This document shows positions 1 to 11,900 of a DNA stretch of 64,000 nucleotides, piece after piece; positions within the stretch are counted from its first letter, which is position 1, and each line of letters opens with the position of its first letter. The stretch is from Canna indica (lineage: Eukaryota > Streptophyta > Magnoliopsida > Zingiberales > Cannaceae): NCBI GenBank assembly GCA_034359265.1, contig CP136898.1, positions 34,304,501 through 34,368,500 on the forward strand. Direction: 5' to 3'. Position numbers and translations under genes: made by a program. The notes beneath the pieces were generated by a model, which saw nothing but the letters and a program-made list of their open reading frames with translations, made no database searches and had not been told where the DNA came from.

Positions 1-840
1 AGCGCGGGTGTCGATGTACTCCCCCGTCCCATGTCCTCGACGGTGAGTCCGCTCAAAGACCTCCATCGGGGAGGGTAGCTGGACTATCCTGTCGTCCATT
101 GCCGTCGTCTACATTTACAAAACAAATACATTATCTATTACATAGAGTAACAAATAAAATATATAATTGAATTTAAGGTATAATACTTACCATACGACGA
201 TCGTACACTACAAATGATATTGAGCCGCCAGTATAACACGCTCCTCCCCTGGACATGCGGTTTCTAGCCGCAGTCATAAAAACCTTCTGCCATCGATCCG
301 TCGACCATAACGCCACGAGCTGGTCTCATATATCCGGAGTAATCCAATCGGGGCCGTATCCCCGAGTCTCCGCGATGTTTGTGGTCCCAGCTCGGGCTAT
401 CACCCAGCTCGAGCCATATTAATACGTGCCTCAAACTCGCGCCATAACATGTCCACGTGCTCACAGGGCACGTGAGACCACGTGGGCCAAATCCCATGCA
501 TGTATCGTCGGATCGTAGAAGATATAGTCCTCGGCACATCCTCCTGCTCGAACCTGCACAACAAAAATAAAGTTCAATATTATATTATGATATAATAAAT
601 TTGTAATAATTCATAATTCATGATACATTACCGCTCCCCAATCACACTAATGAGTCTACGTGACTCTGTGGCTGGCGGAGGCTGCCACTTGTTCGGCCCG
701 CGTGGCCGCCTGCGTCTAAATGAACTAGCCTCGGTGGCATGAGAATCAGCGGCATGAGGATCATCGGCAGGAGGAAGTGCTGGAGTCTGACCGATCGGAG
801 ACTCCGAAGCACTCGTCCGACGATAACCACAACCCACCAT
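1..840 (-). pseudogene. Transposase_24-type (Ptta/En/Spm) CACTA ORF, broken and partial
   Basis: Minus-strand translation gives pieces of the second CACTA gene. Residues RRPRGPNKWQPP are encoded near 690. A block with YMHGIWPTWSHVP and EHVDMLWREFEARI follows at about 410-545. Then come LVALWSTDRWQKVF and RNRMSRGGACYTGG at about 200-330. After a phase-0 intron (about 109-190, GT-AG), EVFERTHRRGHGTGEY runs to the window edge. This order matches the plant Transposase_24 family, whose exact function is unclear. A frameshift near 410 and a TGA where Trp is expected (about 330) break the frame. The C-terminus is outside the window. Confidence 0.75.
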
Positions 841-879
841 ATTTGTCGAATAAGTATATAATTAGATTATATATATAGT

Positions 880-1420
880 TAGGGCTGGCAACGGATCAGA
901 TACGGTGCGGATACTGGATTATTCGTATCCGCACCGCACCCCATATTCGCCCATCCGTATCCGCACCGTATCCGCTACGAATGTGAATATGGATATCCAT
1001 ATACGCACCGCTTCAAATACGGATATCCGCACCGCATCCGTATCCGCACCGTATTTAATAAAAAAATATTAAAATTATATATTTAATTAAAAAATCAATA
1101 AATTACCAATTCATTGATCCAAAATAAATATATAATATACTTCAAAATTCATCTTGACATGAAATTACCATAGGGATCTTATATATATTAATAACTTATA
1201 ATAGCAAAGTAGTAATTCAGAGACGTGGATAGGCGGTGCGGATACGGTACAGATATAGTGCGGATCCACAGCCATATTCGTATCTGCACCATATTCGCGC
1301 GGATATAAGTTTTCTAAATCTATATCCGTATCCATATCCATTTTTACTTACGGATATGGATCGGATACGGTGCAAATGCGATTTTTAGTTAGCGAATGCG
1401 AATAAAATTGCCACCCCATA
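880..1420. mobile_element. hAT-type MITE nested in the CACTA element
   Basis: The left end starts TAGGGCTGGCAAC; the right end, reversed, starts TATGGGGTGGCAAT. An identical 8-bp sequence, TATATAGT, flanks it at 872-879 and 1421-1428, as expected of a hAT target-site duplication. The interior is AT-rich with repeated GGATACGGTGCGGAT-like motifs in both orientations and no coding capacity. Confidence 0.8.
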
Positions 1421-1461
1421 TATATAGTAGAGATAGATTTAATAGAAGATATACTTTACAA

Positions 1462-3877
1462 TTATTCCTCATCATCTGAATAATAGTCTTCGAATTCTTC
1501 CTCTTCTTCATCTTCTTCATCTCCAGCTTCCTCAACTTCATAATCGTTATCATCAACATATTGAACTTCTAATTGAACTAACGCTGTGTCTACATCTTCG
1601 AGTATTGGAATAATACGGTCTACAGCAGGAGGATCATCTTATTGATAGAAATCATCTGTCACATCAGGTATCAGCTCATTTTCTCCCGCTATCGGATCAA
1701 TTCTTCCTCTACCTTTAGTCTTACAGACTACACGCCAATATGCTCTATCTTTATTTCGAGCCGGATACTTCGTGTAATATACTTGTTCGGCTTGTGATGC
1801 CAATATAAAAGGCTCATTTGCTGCTAATTTCGATTTGTAATTAACCTCAATAAGTTTATATTTTGGATGAACTTTCATGCCCCTTTCTGTTATATCGAAC
1901 CAATGACATATAAATAGGATAACTGATTTCAAGACGAAATAGTGCAATTCTATCACTTCTTCCACCAGTCCATAAAAATTCATATCACATTCAACATATA
2001 TTGTCCCTTTCACGTAGACCCCGACATTCATCGTCTTCTTTGTAAATAAATATTCAACTGTGTGAAATTTATACCCATTAACAAAATATCCACTATAACA
2101 CGGCACTAGTCGTGATGGTCCACTAACAAACTAAAATATTCTTTCATCTATTTTAGCTCTGTGATCTTCGCTGTAAGCCCGAATCCAAGTAAGAAAATCA
2201 CGATTTCGTAATCTCTCTAATTCTCCATCGTTGTGAATAGAGTATTTTTGCACCATCTCAATGTCAAATATTTTAATGAATTATTCAATCTATGGGCAAT
2301 TGAGTAATACGTACAATTATGTCAAATGATATTCTTCGTCGCTTAAGTGTCGAGATGGACGAGAACCAAAAGCACGACCAGAGTGACAGAATATATTTTT
2401 CGTTTGTTTCGAAGACTGAATGATTTAGAGTGTCCTATATAATACGGACAAGAGAGTTGGTCGTGAGTGCTCCAACCAGATAATATGCCGTAGGCTAGGA
2501 AATCATTGACTGTCCACAAGACCACAACCTTAAAATTAAAGTTTTGCTTCCGATGACAATAATAAGTGACAGTCCCCTCAGTCCACAATGTTTTCAATTC
2601 ATCTATTAGGGGTCTGAGAAACACGTCAATTTCTTTTCGCGGACCCTTAGGACATGGAATAATCATTGAAAGATAAATAAATTCATCTTTCATACACATT
2701 GACGGCAACAAATTATAAACCGTTAGCAGCACTGGTCAAAGTGAATAAGGAGTTGCAGAATGACCAAACGGATTAAAACCATCCGTGCACAATCCCAATC
2801 TGATATTTCTAGTATCCCTAGCAAATGAAGGATAACATTTATCCAAATGTTTCCATGCTTCACAGTCGGATGAATGAGTCATTATTGTATCGTCACGACT
2901 TCTTGCATGGCAACTCATGTAGGGAGGTCGTCTTTTTCGACATGAATAATTTTTGAAGCCTCGGTGTTAGTGGAAAATATTGAAGCGCCTTAAACGGGAT
3001 ATTTTTCTGTCGGACCAATTTCTTATCCTTATAATGAGGATGTTCACATACAGGGCATTTATCCAACTGCGCATTTTCTTTATAATATAAAATATAGTTA
3101 TTTTGGCACGCGTGTATTTTTTCGTACCCAAGCCCTAATTTTCTCATCAACTTTTTAGTGCTATAAAAAGTTGGCTCAAACTTGTTATCAATAGGTAGCA
3201 TTCCATTAATCAATCCAGCAATTCGATCAAACGCAACCCCGCTGATATTACAATCGGCCTTGATGTTCAGGAGTTGCGTCATTGCCGAAAACCTAGTGTA
3301 TTTAGGTACAATTCTCATACAAAGGTTCATCGGCAGCTTTCAACATCTCGTAAAATTCTACGGCTTCTTTATTCGGCAATTTAATCTCTACCATAGTTTG
3401 TACTTCTGATGGCAATTCTGTGACATCAACACATGTAGTATCTGGTGGCACTAATGTCTCAGTAACTGGCTGGTGGACTTTATCATTCAATTGGAATTGA
3501 CCCCCAAGACTATCAAGTATCATAGTTCTATACGGATTAGATGAACTGGATAAAAAAACACCAGTAGAGGAATATTCACCATGTGTTTGAACGACAGGAT
3601 TGCTCAACGTCCCGACTTCACGTGACTCCCCGTGACAAGTCCATATAAAATATCTTGGTACAAATCCTTTGTTATACAGATGTAGAGTGATAGTTTTCCG
3701 ATCTAAAAATCATGCATTCATGCAAATGCGGCACAAACATCAGATTTTATCACCCGCGCTAACAAATTTCTGATTCGAATAGGCAAAATTTAGAAAGTAA
3801 GTTACGCCTAAGCGAAACTCATTCGTTAAAGCTTCACGATTAAAATATCGGTACATCCAACTTCGATCGCCCGACAT
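1462..3877 (-). pseudogene. tnp2-type CACTA transposase (Transposase_21), degenerate
   Basis: Collinear minus-strand fragments rebuild the architecture of a plant tnp2 transposase. The N-terminal transposase-associated domain begins MSGDRSWMYRYF at 3877 and contains EFRLGVTYFLNFAYSN. Next is the linker at 3302-3607 (EAVEFYEMLKAADEPLY), then 2893-3330 with IDNKFEPTFYSTKKLM and CPVCEHPHYK. The catalytic-region block with IDVFLRPLIDELKTLW and ILSGWSTHDQLSCP lies at 2343-2732. The DUF4216-like block is at 1639-2106, and the tail is very acidic (1462-1640). The frame is broken by a TGA near 3750, shifts near 3310 and 2340-2750, and a TAA at 1639-1641 inside the conserved frame (DDFYQ, stop, DDPPAVD). 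It cannot make active transposase. Confidence 0.88.
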
Positions 3878-3962
3878 AATTTTGTCAATCAATGACAATA
3901 TATTCAGTCAATGTCTTTATAGGTGAGATAGTTCTATTCCATTTGGGATTCATGTTATTCAT

Positions 3963-4128
3963 ATTGCACTAAGTATTTCTTTTAACCGCTAATTTTATTC
4001 TAAATTTCGGCAGCATCTCTCTATAGTTCTCCAAATACGCATATCATCTAGGCGCGTATCAGAGAATAAGAGAGATGAAGCCGAAATTTAGAATGCGATA
4101 ACGATTAAAAGAAAAAACTAAGTGCAAT
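3963..4128. repeat. Imperfect hairpin (inverted repeat)
   Basis: The outer arms begin ATTGCACTAAGTATTTCTTT and end AAAGAAAAAACTAAGTGCAAT, and both contain CTAAATTTCGGC or its complement. The arms are about 50 nt with a loop of about 65 nt. It lies just upstream of the tnp2 relic, so it is either a small foldback insertion or part of the CACTA promoter region. Confidence 0.65.
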
Positions 4129-4609
4129 ACAAATAACTATGTTCTCAAATTATCCAATTAGGGATAATTCAAGGGTTGTATGTCATATAAAAGATCATCT
4201 ACTTCTTTTACACGAACATACAATCCCCGAACAGATCTAAGGTTTTGTTAAATCATATTCGACTCGTCAATGCGTACGTGAAACGTATCAACTCGTCGGA
4301 TGGATGATTATTTTCTAAATTTTTCGATACCGGTTCGAGTCCACGGTGGACGATTCTGACACGAGTCCAAAGTGGACGATTCTAATTAATCTAAATCTAA
4401 ATATTAATATTCATATTAATCTAAACTAAAATTAATTAACATATATAATCTAAATCTAATTAACATTAAAATACATTAATCTAAACATGAAAATAAATCT
4501 AAACATTAAACATTTAACCTAGATTAATCTAAATATGAAAAATTAACCTCAAACATGAAAAATTAATCTAAAATATGAAACATTTATCTAAACAGTAAAT
4601 AATTAACAT

Positions 4610-4735
4610 AGATTATTAGGGTTTAATTAAACCCCTAATCAAATTTTATTAGGGTTTAATTAAACCCTAATAAACTTTTTATTGGGGTTTAATAAAACTC
4701 TAACCTAAAATTTATTAGGGTTTAAGTATCGCGTT
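4610..4735. repeat. Cluster of telo-box-like AAACCCTAA/TTAGGGTTT motifs
   Basis: Several copies of TTAGGGTTTAATTAAACCC-like sequence occur within about 125 bp in both orientations. TTAGGGTTT (telo-box) is a known element of plant promoters. Here it sits in the 5' region of the CACTA element. It is not a telomere array: the units are separated and imperfect. Confidence 0.5.
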
Positions 4736-4929
4736 CGGCGGTCGGCCCTAGTAAAGGAGAAGAGAAGAGGGGATCGAGCTAATACCTGTAAATGGTTCGA
4801 CGTCAAGGGCCCGACGAGTGGCATTGGCAAGCGGCATCAGCGGACGAAGATGGCGACGTGGTAGGCATCGGTGGCGTCGGCAAAGAGGTAAGAAGAAGCA
4901 GGGAAGAAACGGGTCGGGTGCGATCGCGA

Positions 4930-5356
4930 GTTAAATAAATTAACTCATCAGCAACGGCTCACTTAGTCGTTGCTAATAAATACAACACATCACCAACGAC
5001 TCACTAATTTCGTGGCAAAGTCGTTGCTTATAAGTATAACATTTTCGTGCCGTGAGCGCCCCATCGACTAAAAAGCAACAGATACAAAAATCGTAAGTAA
5101 GTCGTTGCTAATGTGATAATATTATTAGCAAAGGCCAACACGGCCGTACGTAAGCCGTTGCTGATGAATTATTTCATTTTCACACCACGTCCGCGCCATC
5201 TACTTTTTGGCAATGGCCCGAGCGGCCGTAAGTAGACCGTTGCAGATGTGATATATCTGCAACGACCGTAGCGGTCGTTGGTAAGCCGTTAGTGATTGCA
5301 ACGGCTTGGACGGCCGTTGCTGATGGTCATTGCTAAAAACTATTATTCCAGTAGTG
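4930..5356 (-). repeat. CACTA subterminal repeats and terminal inverted repeat
   Basis: Short motifs such as CGTTGCTAAT, AACGGCTCAC and GTCGTTGC recur many times in both orientations up to the terminus CACTACTGGAATAATAG (minus strand, ending at 5356). Such arrays bind the element-encoded TnpA-type protein in the En/Spm family. Confidence 0.8.
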
Positions 5357-7348
5357 TCTAACTACACAACGAATTCGAGTGCGTCGACGAGCGTCCTTGT
5401 CGATTTCAATCTTGCTTAGTATATTATTGTGCACATTTTAGTTGAATTATTAGTCCATTAAATTTGATATATTAAAGTTTACTTTGATATTTTTGCTTAG
5501 TTTACTACAAAATGCAAAAAGTATTAAACTAATTATAAACATACTCTTCAACCTCTTTTTTACTGTGTAAATCCTCCCTCGCATGGGAAAATAGGGGGTT
5601 TGGACAGTTAAAGTATAATTTGTTTTAATTGCCATGTCAACACTTCTATAATTTTATCAAAATTTATAGTAAAAGATGGTGTAATTTTCATATTGGGTTA
5701 ATTAATTGATCAAAGTACTTGTCAAATTTATCTAAATTAATCAAAACTCAGGTAGTTTTAAATTGTATCAAGCTCTCTCTATATCGTGTGAGCATCATAC
5801 ATCCTACTTCTTTTAAAATAATAATTTTGCATAAAAATATGGAATAATGTACAATTTGGTTCCTCAAATATAATTGAGTTTTCATAGTGGTTCTTTAAAA
5901 AAAACTCTATCAATGTGGTTCCTCTAAAATATGACTCAAGCAAAATAATTCTTGACTCGGGCGCTTTAGGAACTATTTTGCCCGAGTCATGTTTTAGAGA
6001 GATCACATTGACTGAGTTTTTTTTTGAGTGACCACTATAAAAATTCGATTATATTTGAGGACCAAATTATATGTTATCCCTAAAAATATAATTAAAATAA
6101 CATTTAATAGAATCCTTATAGATAGGTGAATATCAATATTCAATAAGTGAATATGCACAGTGAACGATGAACATGAATAACTGAATGTGGATCCATGTTT
6201 GGTCATTCATTACTCATATTCACTAATTCATTTTCCATTTTCACTTGTAGATATGTTTTTCATGAAGGGGTTTGCTCACAGAAATTCCTCTCAAGATATT
6301 AACCCAATATACATTTTAAGTAATATATTTAAATATCTTACTCCTTCAAATACATAAAACGATTTACAATTAGGTAAATAGTGCTAGAACCTACCAACCT
6401 AAGAAGTAAGGCTGGGCAGGAGCCACAAAACAAGGTGCACAAAGCTACGCGTCAAAGAACAACTGATTAGAAAATAATTATTCAATAATAAGAATACTAA
6501 TAGATAAAGAATATCTAGTTTGATTGAAATAAGATGATCTGTGAATAATATGATCTTCTTTAGTTAGCTTAAGAAATAGATAAGAATTAGAGAGAAAATG
6601 ATCAAAATAGCATTGCTAAAATTGAAAATTTATATTCAAAATAATGTATTGTATATATATTCTGATTAGTAACTACGTAATAAAGATATCAATTAGTGTA
6701 TAAATTTAAAATTTAAATATTAATTTGCAAATATAACAATTATAAATTAATTTTGAAAATAATTTATTAGTTTTAAAACAATAATTATTATCATTAATTT
6801 TATTTTCATAAAAATTAATTGAATATCCATAAAATATCACTAATAAAAAAAATAGATACTATTATTGTATATATAGCATTTTATTTTTAGTTTACATAAT
6901 TACTAAAATTGATTTTAAAATTAAATGTTTCACATTCTTATGTAATTATTATAAATATTAAAGAGCCTTAGCGAAAAGTATCACACGGAACAAGTGAAGA
7001 ATAATATTCCTTATGTCCACTTTTGTCAAAAAAAAATATAATCAAACAAAGAAATAAGCCATGGATAAGAAATAGTATTGCATTCATCGTAGGTTCTATT
7101 CAATCAAAATACTTCCTCGACGGCACAAAACAAGGACCATAATCTCCTTCAAAGCAAACCCCTAAAGACCTAAAAAGATAACGATTATGCTCATGAGTTG
7201 GGTTATCCAGAAATAATAAATGGTGGATGATGACCCTCCAGGTGGACCGAACCATGAACGAATTGTGGGGCTGATGATCGCCACACATTATTGTTGGAAA
7301 CAAATGAAGTAAGTTTTAACTTTGTGGAAAGCAACTTCATAAATAAAA
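5357..7348. other. AT-rich intergenic DNA with one foldback element
   Basis: No gene was recognised. A foldback lies at about 5848-6080: its left arm (AATTTGGTTCCTCAAATATA) is echoed in reverse at the right (TATATTTGAGGACCAAATTA), with a central CCCGAGTCA palindrome. It is probably a MITE. The short open frames here are not convincing coding sequence. Confidence 0.6.
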
Positions 7349-8362
7349 GGGAAAACGTACAAAAATATTCCCGATGTTTTCTCCCGAGTACTAAAATACT
7401 CATAATATTTTTTTGGAATAAAAAATACCCTCCACGTTATGAATTGGGCATAAAAATGCCCCTCACGTTATGAATTGGGTACAAAAATATTCTTATAGGC
7501 AAACGGTGTTAGTTGAGAGATAACAGAGGGCCAAAATATTTTCTCACGGGTACTAAACTGCCCCTGACGTTTTCTCACAGGTACAAAAATACTCATAATG
7601 TTTTCTCACAAGTACTAAAATACCCCTAACGTTAGTTTACTCGTGAGAAAACGTTATAGGTATTTTTGTACATGTGAGAAAATATTAGTGGCATTTTAGT
7701 ACTCGTGAGAAAACGTCAATGACATTTTAGTACCCGTGAGAAAACGTTTTGGCCCTCCGTTATCTCTCAACTAACATTGTTTGCCTATAGGGGCATTTTT
7801 GTACCCAATTCATAACGGTTTAAAATAAAAAATTTGGTTAATTAAAAAACCGATTTGAAATCGAACCAAATTTTATAGTTTTTGATTTATTATGTGTCGC
7901 TTACGTGGCAAGTTGTTCTATGCATATGCGTCACGTGTAAAGTCAACATCTTTATCAGCATCCATGACATCTCCGTTAAGTCTCACCTAACAAAAGTTAG
8001 TCTGATGTCATTTTGTACAATTTTCAATAACCTCAGAAGTATTTTAGGTTCAAAACAAACGTTAAGGGTATTTTAGTACTCGTGAGAAAACGTTAGGGAT
8101 ATTTTTGTACTTGTGAGAAAACGTTAGAGACATTTTAGTACCCGTGAGAAAACGTCAGGGGTGTTTTAGTACCCGTGAGAAAACGTTTTGGCCCTCAACT
8201 AACACCGTTTGCCTATAGGGGTATTTTTGTACCAAATTCATAACATGAGGGGCATTTTTATACCCAATTCATAACGTGAGGAGTATTTTTGATCCCAAAA
8301 AAACGTTAGAGGTATTTTAATACCCGCGAGAAAACGTCGATGGCATTTTTGTACCTTTTCCC
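7349..8362. mobile_element. Terminal-inverted-repeat element, probably non-autonomous MULE-like
   Basis: The ends are GGGAAAACGTACAAAAAT and its near complement ATTTTTGTACCTTTTCCC. The flanks TAAATAAAA (7340-7348) and TAAATGAAA (8363-8371) match at 8 of 9 bases, fitting a Mutator-type 9-bp duplication. The interior is built from many copies of GTACTCGTGAGAAAACGTTA in both orientations, making two large inverted arms around a unique centre (about 7820-8060). It has no coding capacity. Confidence 0.7.
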
Positions 8363-8910
8363 TAAATGAAAATTTTGAATGAAAAACACAAGCATGGCAT
8401 ACGTATTTTATAGTCTAAGAACCACCTAAGCATGGAAGACTTGAACAAATTGATAAAAACTAAAAGCAACAAGACAAATAAAATAAAATTAATCAACATA
8501 ACATAAATATTGTTACTCTAGAAGTTATAATTGATCTTCCGAAAACTAATAATTGATCGGCGAGATTGTGTTTGATATCATCTAAGAATAAAAGAAAGAT
8601 GTAGAATAAGTTCTGAAGATGTTCAAGACCCTAACCTCAGTTCATGTTTTGCATGTGGAACTGCCTATATTCAAGATATTGATAAACTGACCTTCTTTCT
8701 CTTCATGACAAAGTTGGTCTCTCTCTCTCTCACACACAATGTTGATAACTGAACTATTCCGTGATGAGAAAGGGGTCAACTTCAATTTTCATTACCATGT
8801 TCTACAAATGTCAATCAAAATTCTTGCACAATAACTGAACAATGGTGAGTTTACTACTGCAATAATTACATTTTTTTCATTATTTATAACACATAAAGAA
8901 GAAACACATG
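8363..8910. other. Downstream flank of the DUF1499 gene
   Basis: Non-coding AT-rich sequence with a short CT/CA microsatellite near 8717-8738. The 3'UTR of the minus-strand gene that stops at 8911 should lie here. I see no obvious repeat or gene. Confidence 0.4.
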
Positions 8911-11900
8911 TTAGAAATTGCGCTCTGAAGACCAGCCCTTTTTCTCCAGTTCCAAACGCAATGCCTGTCGCAACAACAAACAGAAAGCATGTTAGAAACT
9001 GAAACCTCTATCTAACAAAATCTCAGCTACACAGCAATATATAAACTATATATAGAGAGAGAGAGAGATTTCCTTTATTCTCTTCCTATTGATATCAAAG
9101 TCAAAGTTTCCAATGCGAGATGCTGATCGGTACTCAACGATGGATTTCTTTCCATTTGGGAACCAAAACTCGACATCATCTATAAACTATATCAAAAATT
9201 TTATATTAGATTTTCTGTAGACTCGGCACTTCAAAATATTATCTCGGAATAGCAAAAGACAATTACCCCCATTATTGGACTCTCATATTCAACTCGAATG
9301 TAATCTTCCCTTCTTTCTGCTATACGAGGAGTAAAATTGTCGGGTTTCAGTGAGGTCACCTGGCATACAAACAAATCAAACATGGTTATAGCATGGTTTC
9401 TTGCTTTGAATGTAAATACTTAATCTAGAGCCCATCTGTATGTGAGATTATGGATATATTTTGACTTACCACATCAAGAAGCTCCTTGGTTGCTTCATCT
9501 TTGTTTATAGGCTTCTTCCTGATTCCATCTTGAGGATTATAATTCCTAGGATTCAAAAAATCATATCATTTCATTGATCCATTATTGCCTTCTCTATGAC
9601 ACCCTTACCCCTATAAGAAAAAGAAGAAGTGATAGGTAGCAGCACTTCATACAAGTGAATAAAAATGGATAACAGCTAAAGTTGATATATCACCCTTTCA
9701 AACAAAAAATGAAACAAGCTTGGATGCTGAATCAATATTGGCTTTTTATTTCTAATTATTCATCAAGAAATGGCCTTGATCTAGCAAAATCAAATCTAAA
9801 TGTTTGCACACTCGGGTAAGTCTATATAATATATATGGACAATACTACTGATCAGGAATTATTTAGTAAAGATCAGGAACTATTTTCTCCGGCCAAGCCA
9901 TAATATGCAAAGTAACAAACTATAATTTCAAATTCAGGATGTTTTCATAATTATTACTACAGTTGGGAATTCCTATTGACTTAGATATATAATGAAAGTG
10001 AATAAATACACATGATTTAGAAAGGTTCAAGTCATGTTTTTCTGCTATTTTATTATTATTATTATTTCCTTATATTCAATTACTACATTAAACGGTCTCT
10101 ACCAGCTGTACTAGTACAGGTTAAATCCCACGTGTTTTACACCAAAGTTTTCAAGATATAAATGATTCTCTAATGAATTTCTGCAAGCACCAAGTTAAAT
10201 GTTTTTTCAACTGTCATTTTTACCATAGAATTTGGAGCATATATAAAGTCTACATCTACAATGTTTCCTAATTTATTCCATCCACTTTTATTCTTAGTTA
10301 TTATAAACCCAATCCTAAATAATTTCCTGTGGTAGATATACCACTCTAAAATGATGGAAAAAACGCTAGCTGGAATCCAGCTCTAGTCTTGCTAGTACTA
10401 ATTTAAGCGCTAAGTTTAAGTCTTGAACTCTTATGTTAGTATAACATCATTTTTGACCATTTATAGTAATAATTTAGCTTCAGATTAAAAGTATACTTAT
10501 TTTGAAAACTGAGCCCTCATTTGGATCTTGAGCCCTTGACTATTACCAACTATCTATCTCCCATTATTTGCACCAGTTTTTTAATATCCAGAAGGTTCAT
10601 TTAAAAAATAAACCAACTCAGACCAACTCAGATTGTTGGCAAGGGATTGTTCACGGCTATGCCTTGCTAGTCTATCTTTCATTTAAGAAACCAACTTAGA
10701 TAGGCTATGCCATGCTAGTCTATCTATCTTTCATATATATCATTATTTGCACCAGTTGTTTAATATCCAGAAGGTTCATATAAGAAATAAACCAACTATC
10801 TATTTATCACTATTTGCACAAGTTGTTTCATATCCAGAAGGTTCATATAAGACAAACTAACTCAAACCAACTCAGGTTGTTGGCAAGGGATTGTTCACGG
10901 CTATGCCTTGCTAGTCTATCTATCTTTCATATAAGAAATAAACCAACTCAGATCTATCTATCCCTAATTGAGCTCTCAATCTACCCTTACCCCAATCTCG
11001 TTCATGCCAATTCTACGTCTTTTGACATCTTCTATCTACCAATCATTGAGCTCTCAATCTACCCTTGCCTTGCATCAATCTCGTTCATGCCAATCCTACG
11101 TCTTCTGACATCTTCTATCTACCTATCATTGAGCTCTCAATCTACCCTTGCCTTGCCCCAATCTCGTTCATGCCAATCCTACGTCTTCTAACATCTTCTA
11201 TCTAACTATCGGTGGATCTATTATCTACCCATAATTAAGCTTCATCTACCCTTACCCCATCCCTCAATCTCGCCTGTGCCAATTCTGTTATCAACTGGTA
11301 GAAGTGATAACAAAAACATACCTAGAAATTAGCTAAAGGATTAAATGGTGGTAAAATCTGGTCATTACATATGCGTGATGAAAAATAGGGCATATTGACT
11401 AAATGTATATATCTACAAATTATTCAAGAGAGGTTAGCACATGTTATAATAAGGAAACATGGACAGAAACTAATGAGAAAACTTACCAAGGGGGAGCATA
11501 GTGGTTGAGATCACTAATCTCCTCTGAAGTGGATATACAGTTACTGGTTGCAGGGCACAGCGCTAAAGCTGGAGGATTCTTCTGAATCCCAAGATAGCTA
11601 GGCTTTGTTCCACTATTTATCTCAAACAAAAACGTAGAATAGCTTAGCCCCTTTTGCCTTATATAGACTCATGCAATATAAGAACTTAAATTAATAATGA
11701 CAACTTACTTGAAGTTATCAGAAGATTCTTAATCCATTACAAAAGGAAACTACCAAAAAAGGGAAATTCTATATACTGCATCCAATATACAAAGGGAACA
11801 AATGCCACTTTTTGATGTCCCTTCTAGCTCTTTAAGATAAGTCAAGAATTTAGAGATTTTGATATCTTCATCGACATTTTAGGATTAAGATAGTAGCTGT

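Larger units (their letters stand above)
1..5356 (-). mobile_element. Degenerate CACTA (En/Spm) DNA transposon, one end inside the window
   Basis: The right boundary is a CACTA terminus: the plus strand ends ...TTCCAGTAGTG at 5356, which reads CACTACTGGAATAATAG on the minus strand. Inside it lie the usual subterminal repeats, then a tnp2-type transposase relic (1462-3877) and a second relic of the Transposase_24 (Ptta/En/Spm) family (1-840), both on the minus strand. This gene order is normal for autonomous plant CACTA elements. The other terminus lies before position 1, so the target-site duplication cannot be tested. Stops and frameshifts in both genes mean this copy is dead. A hAT MITE is nested at 880-1420. 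Confidence 0.9.

Noticed and set aside
4610..4735. Interstitial telomere array
   Set aside because: Motifs are spaced and imperfect, not contiguous TTTAGGG repeats.
10814..11191. 125-codon frame
   Set aside because: Produced by the tandem repeat in intron 3; its residues repeat with the DNA unit.
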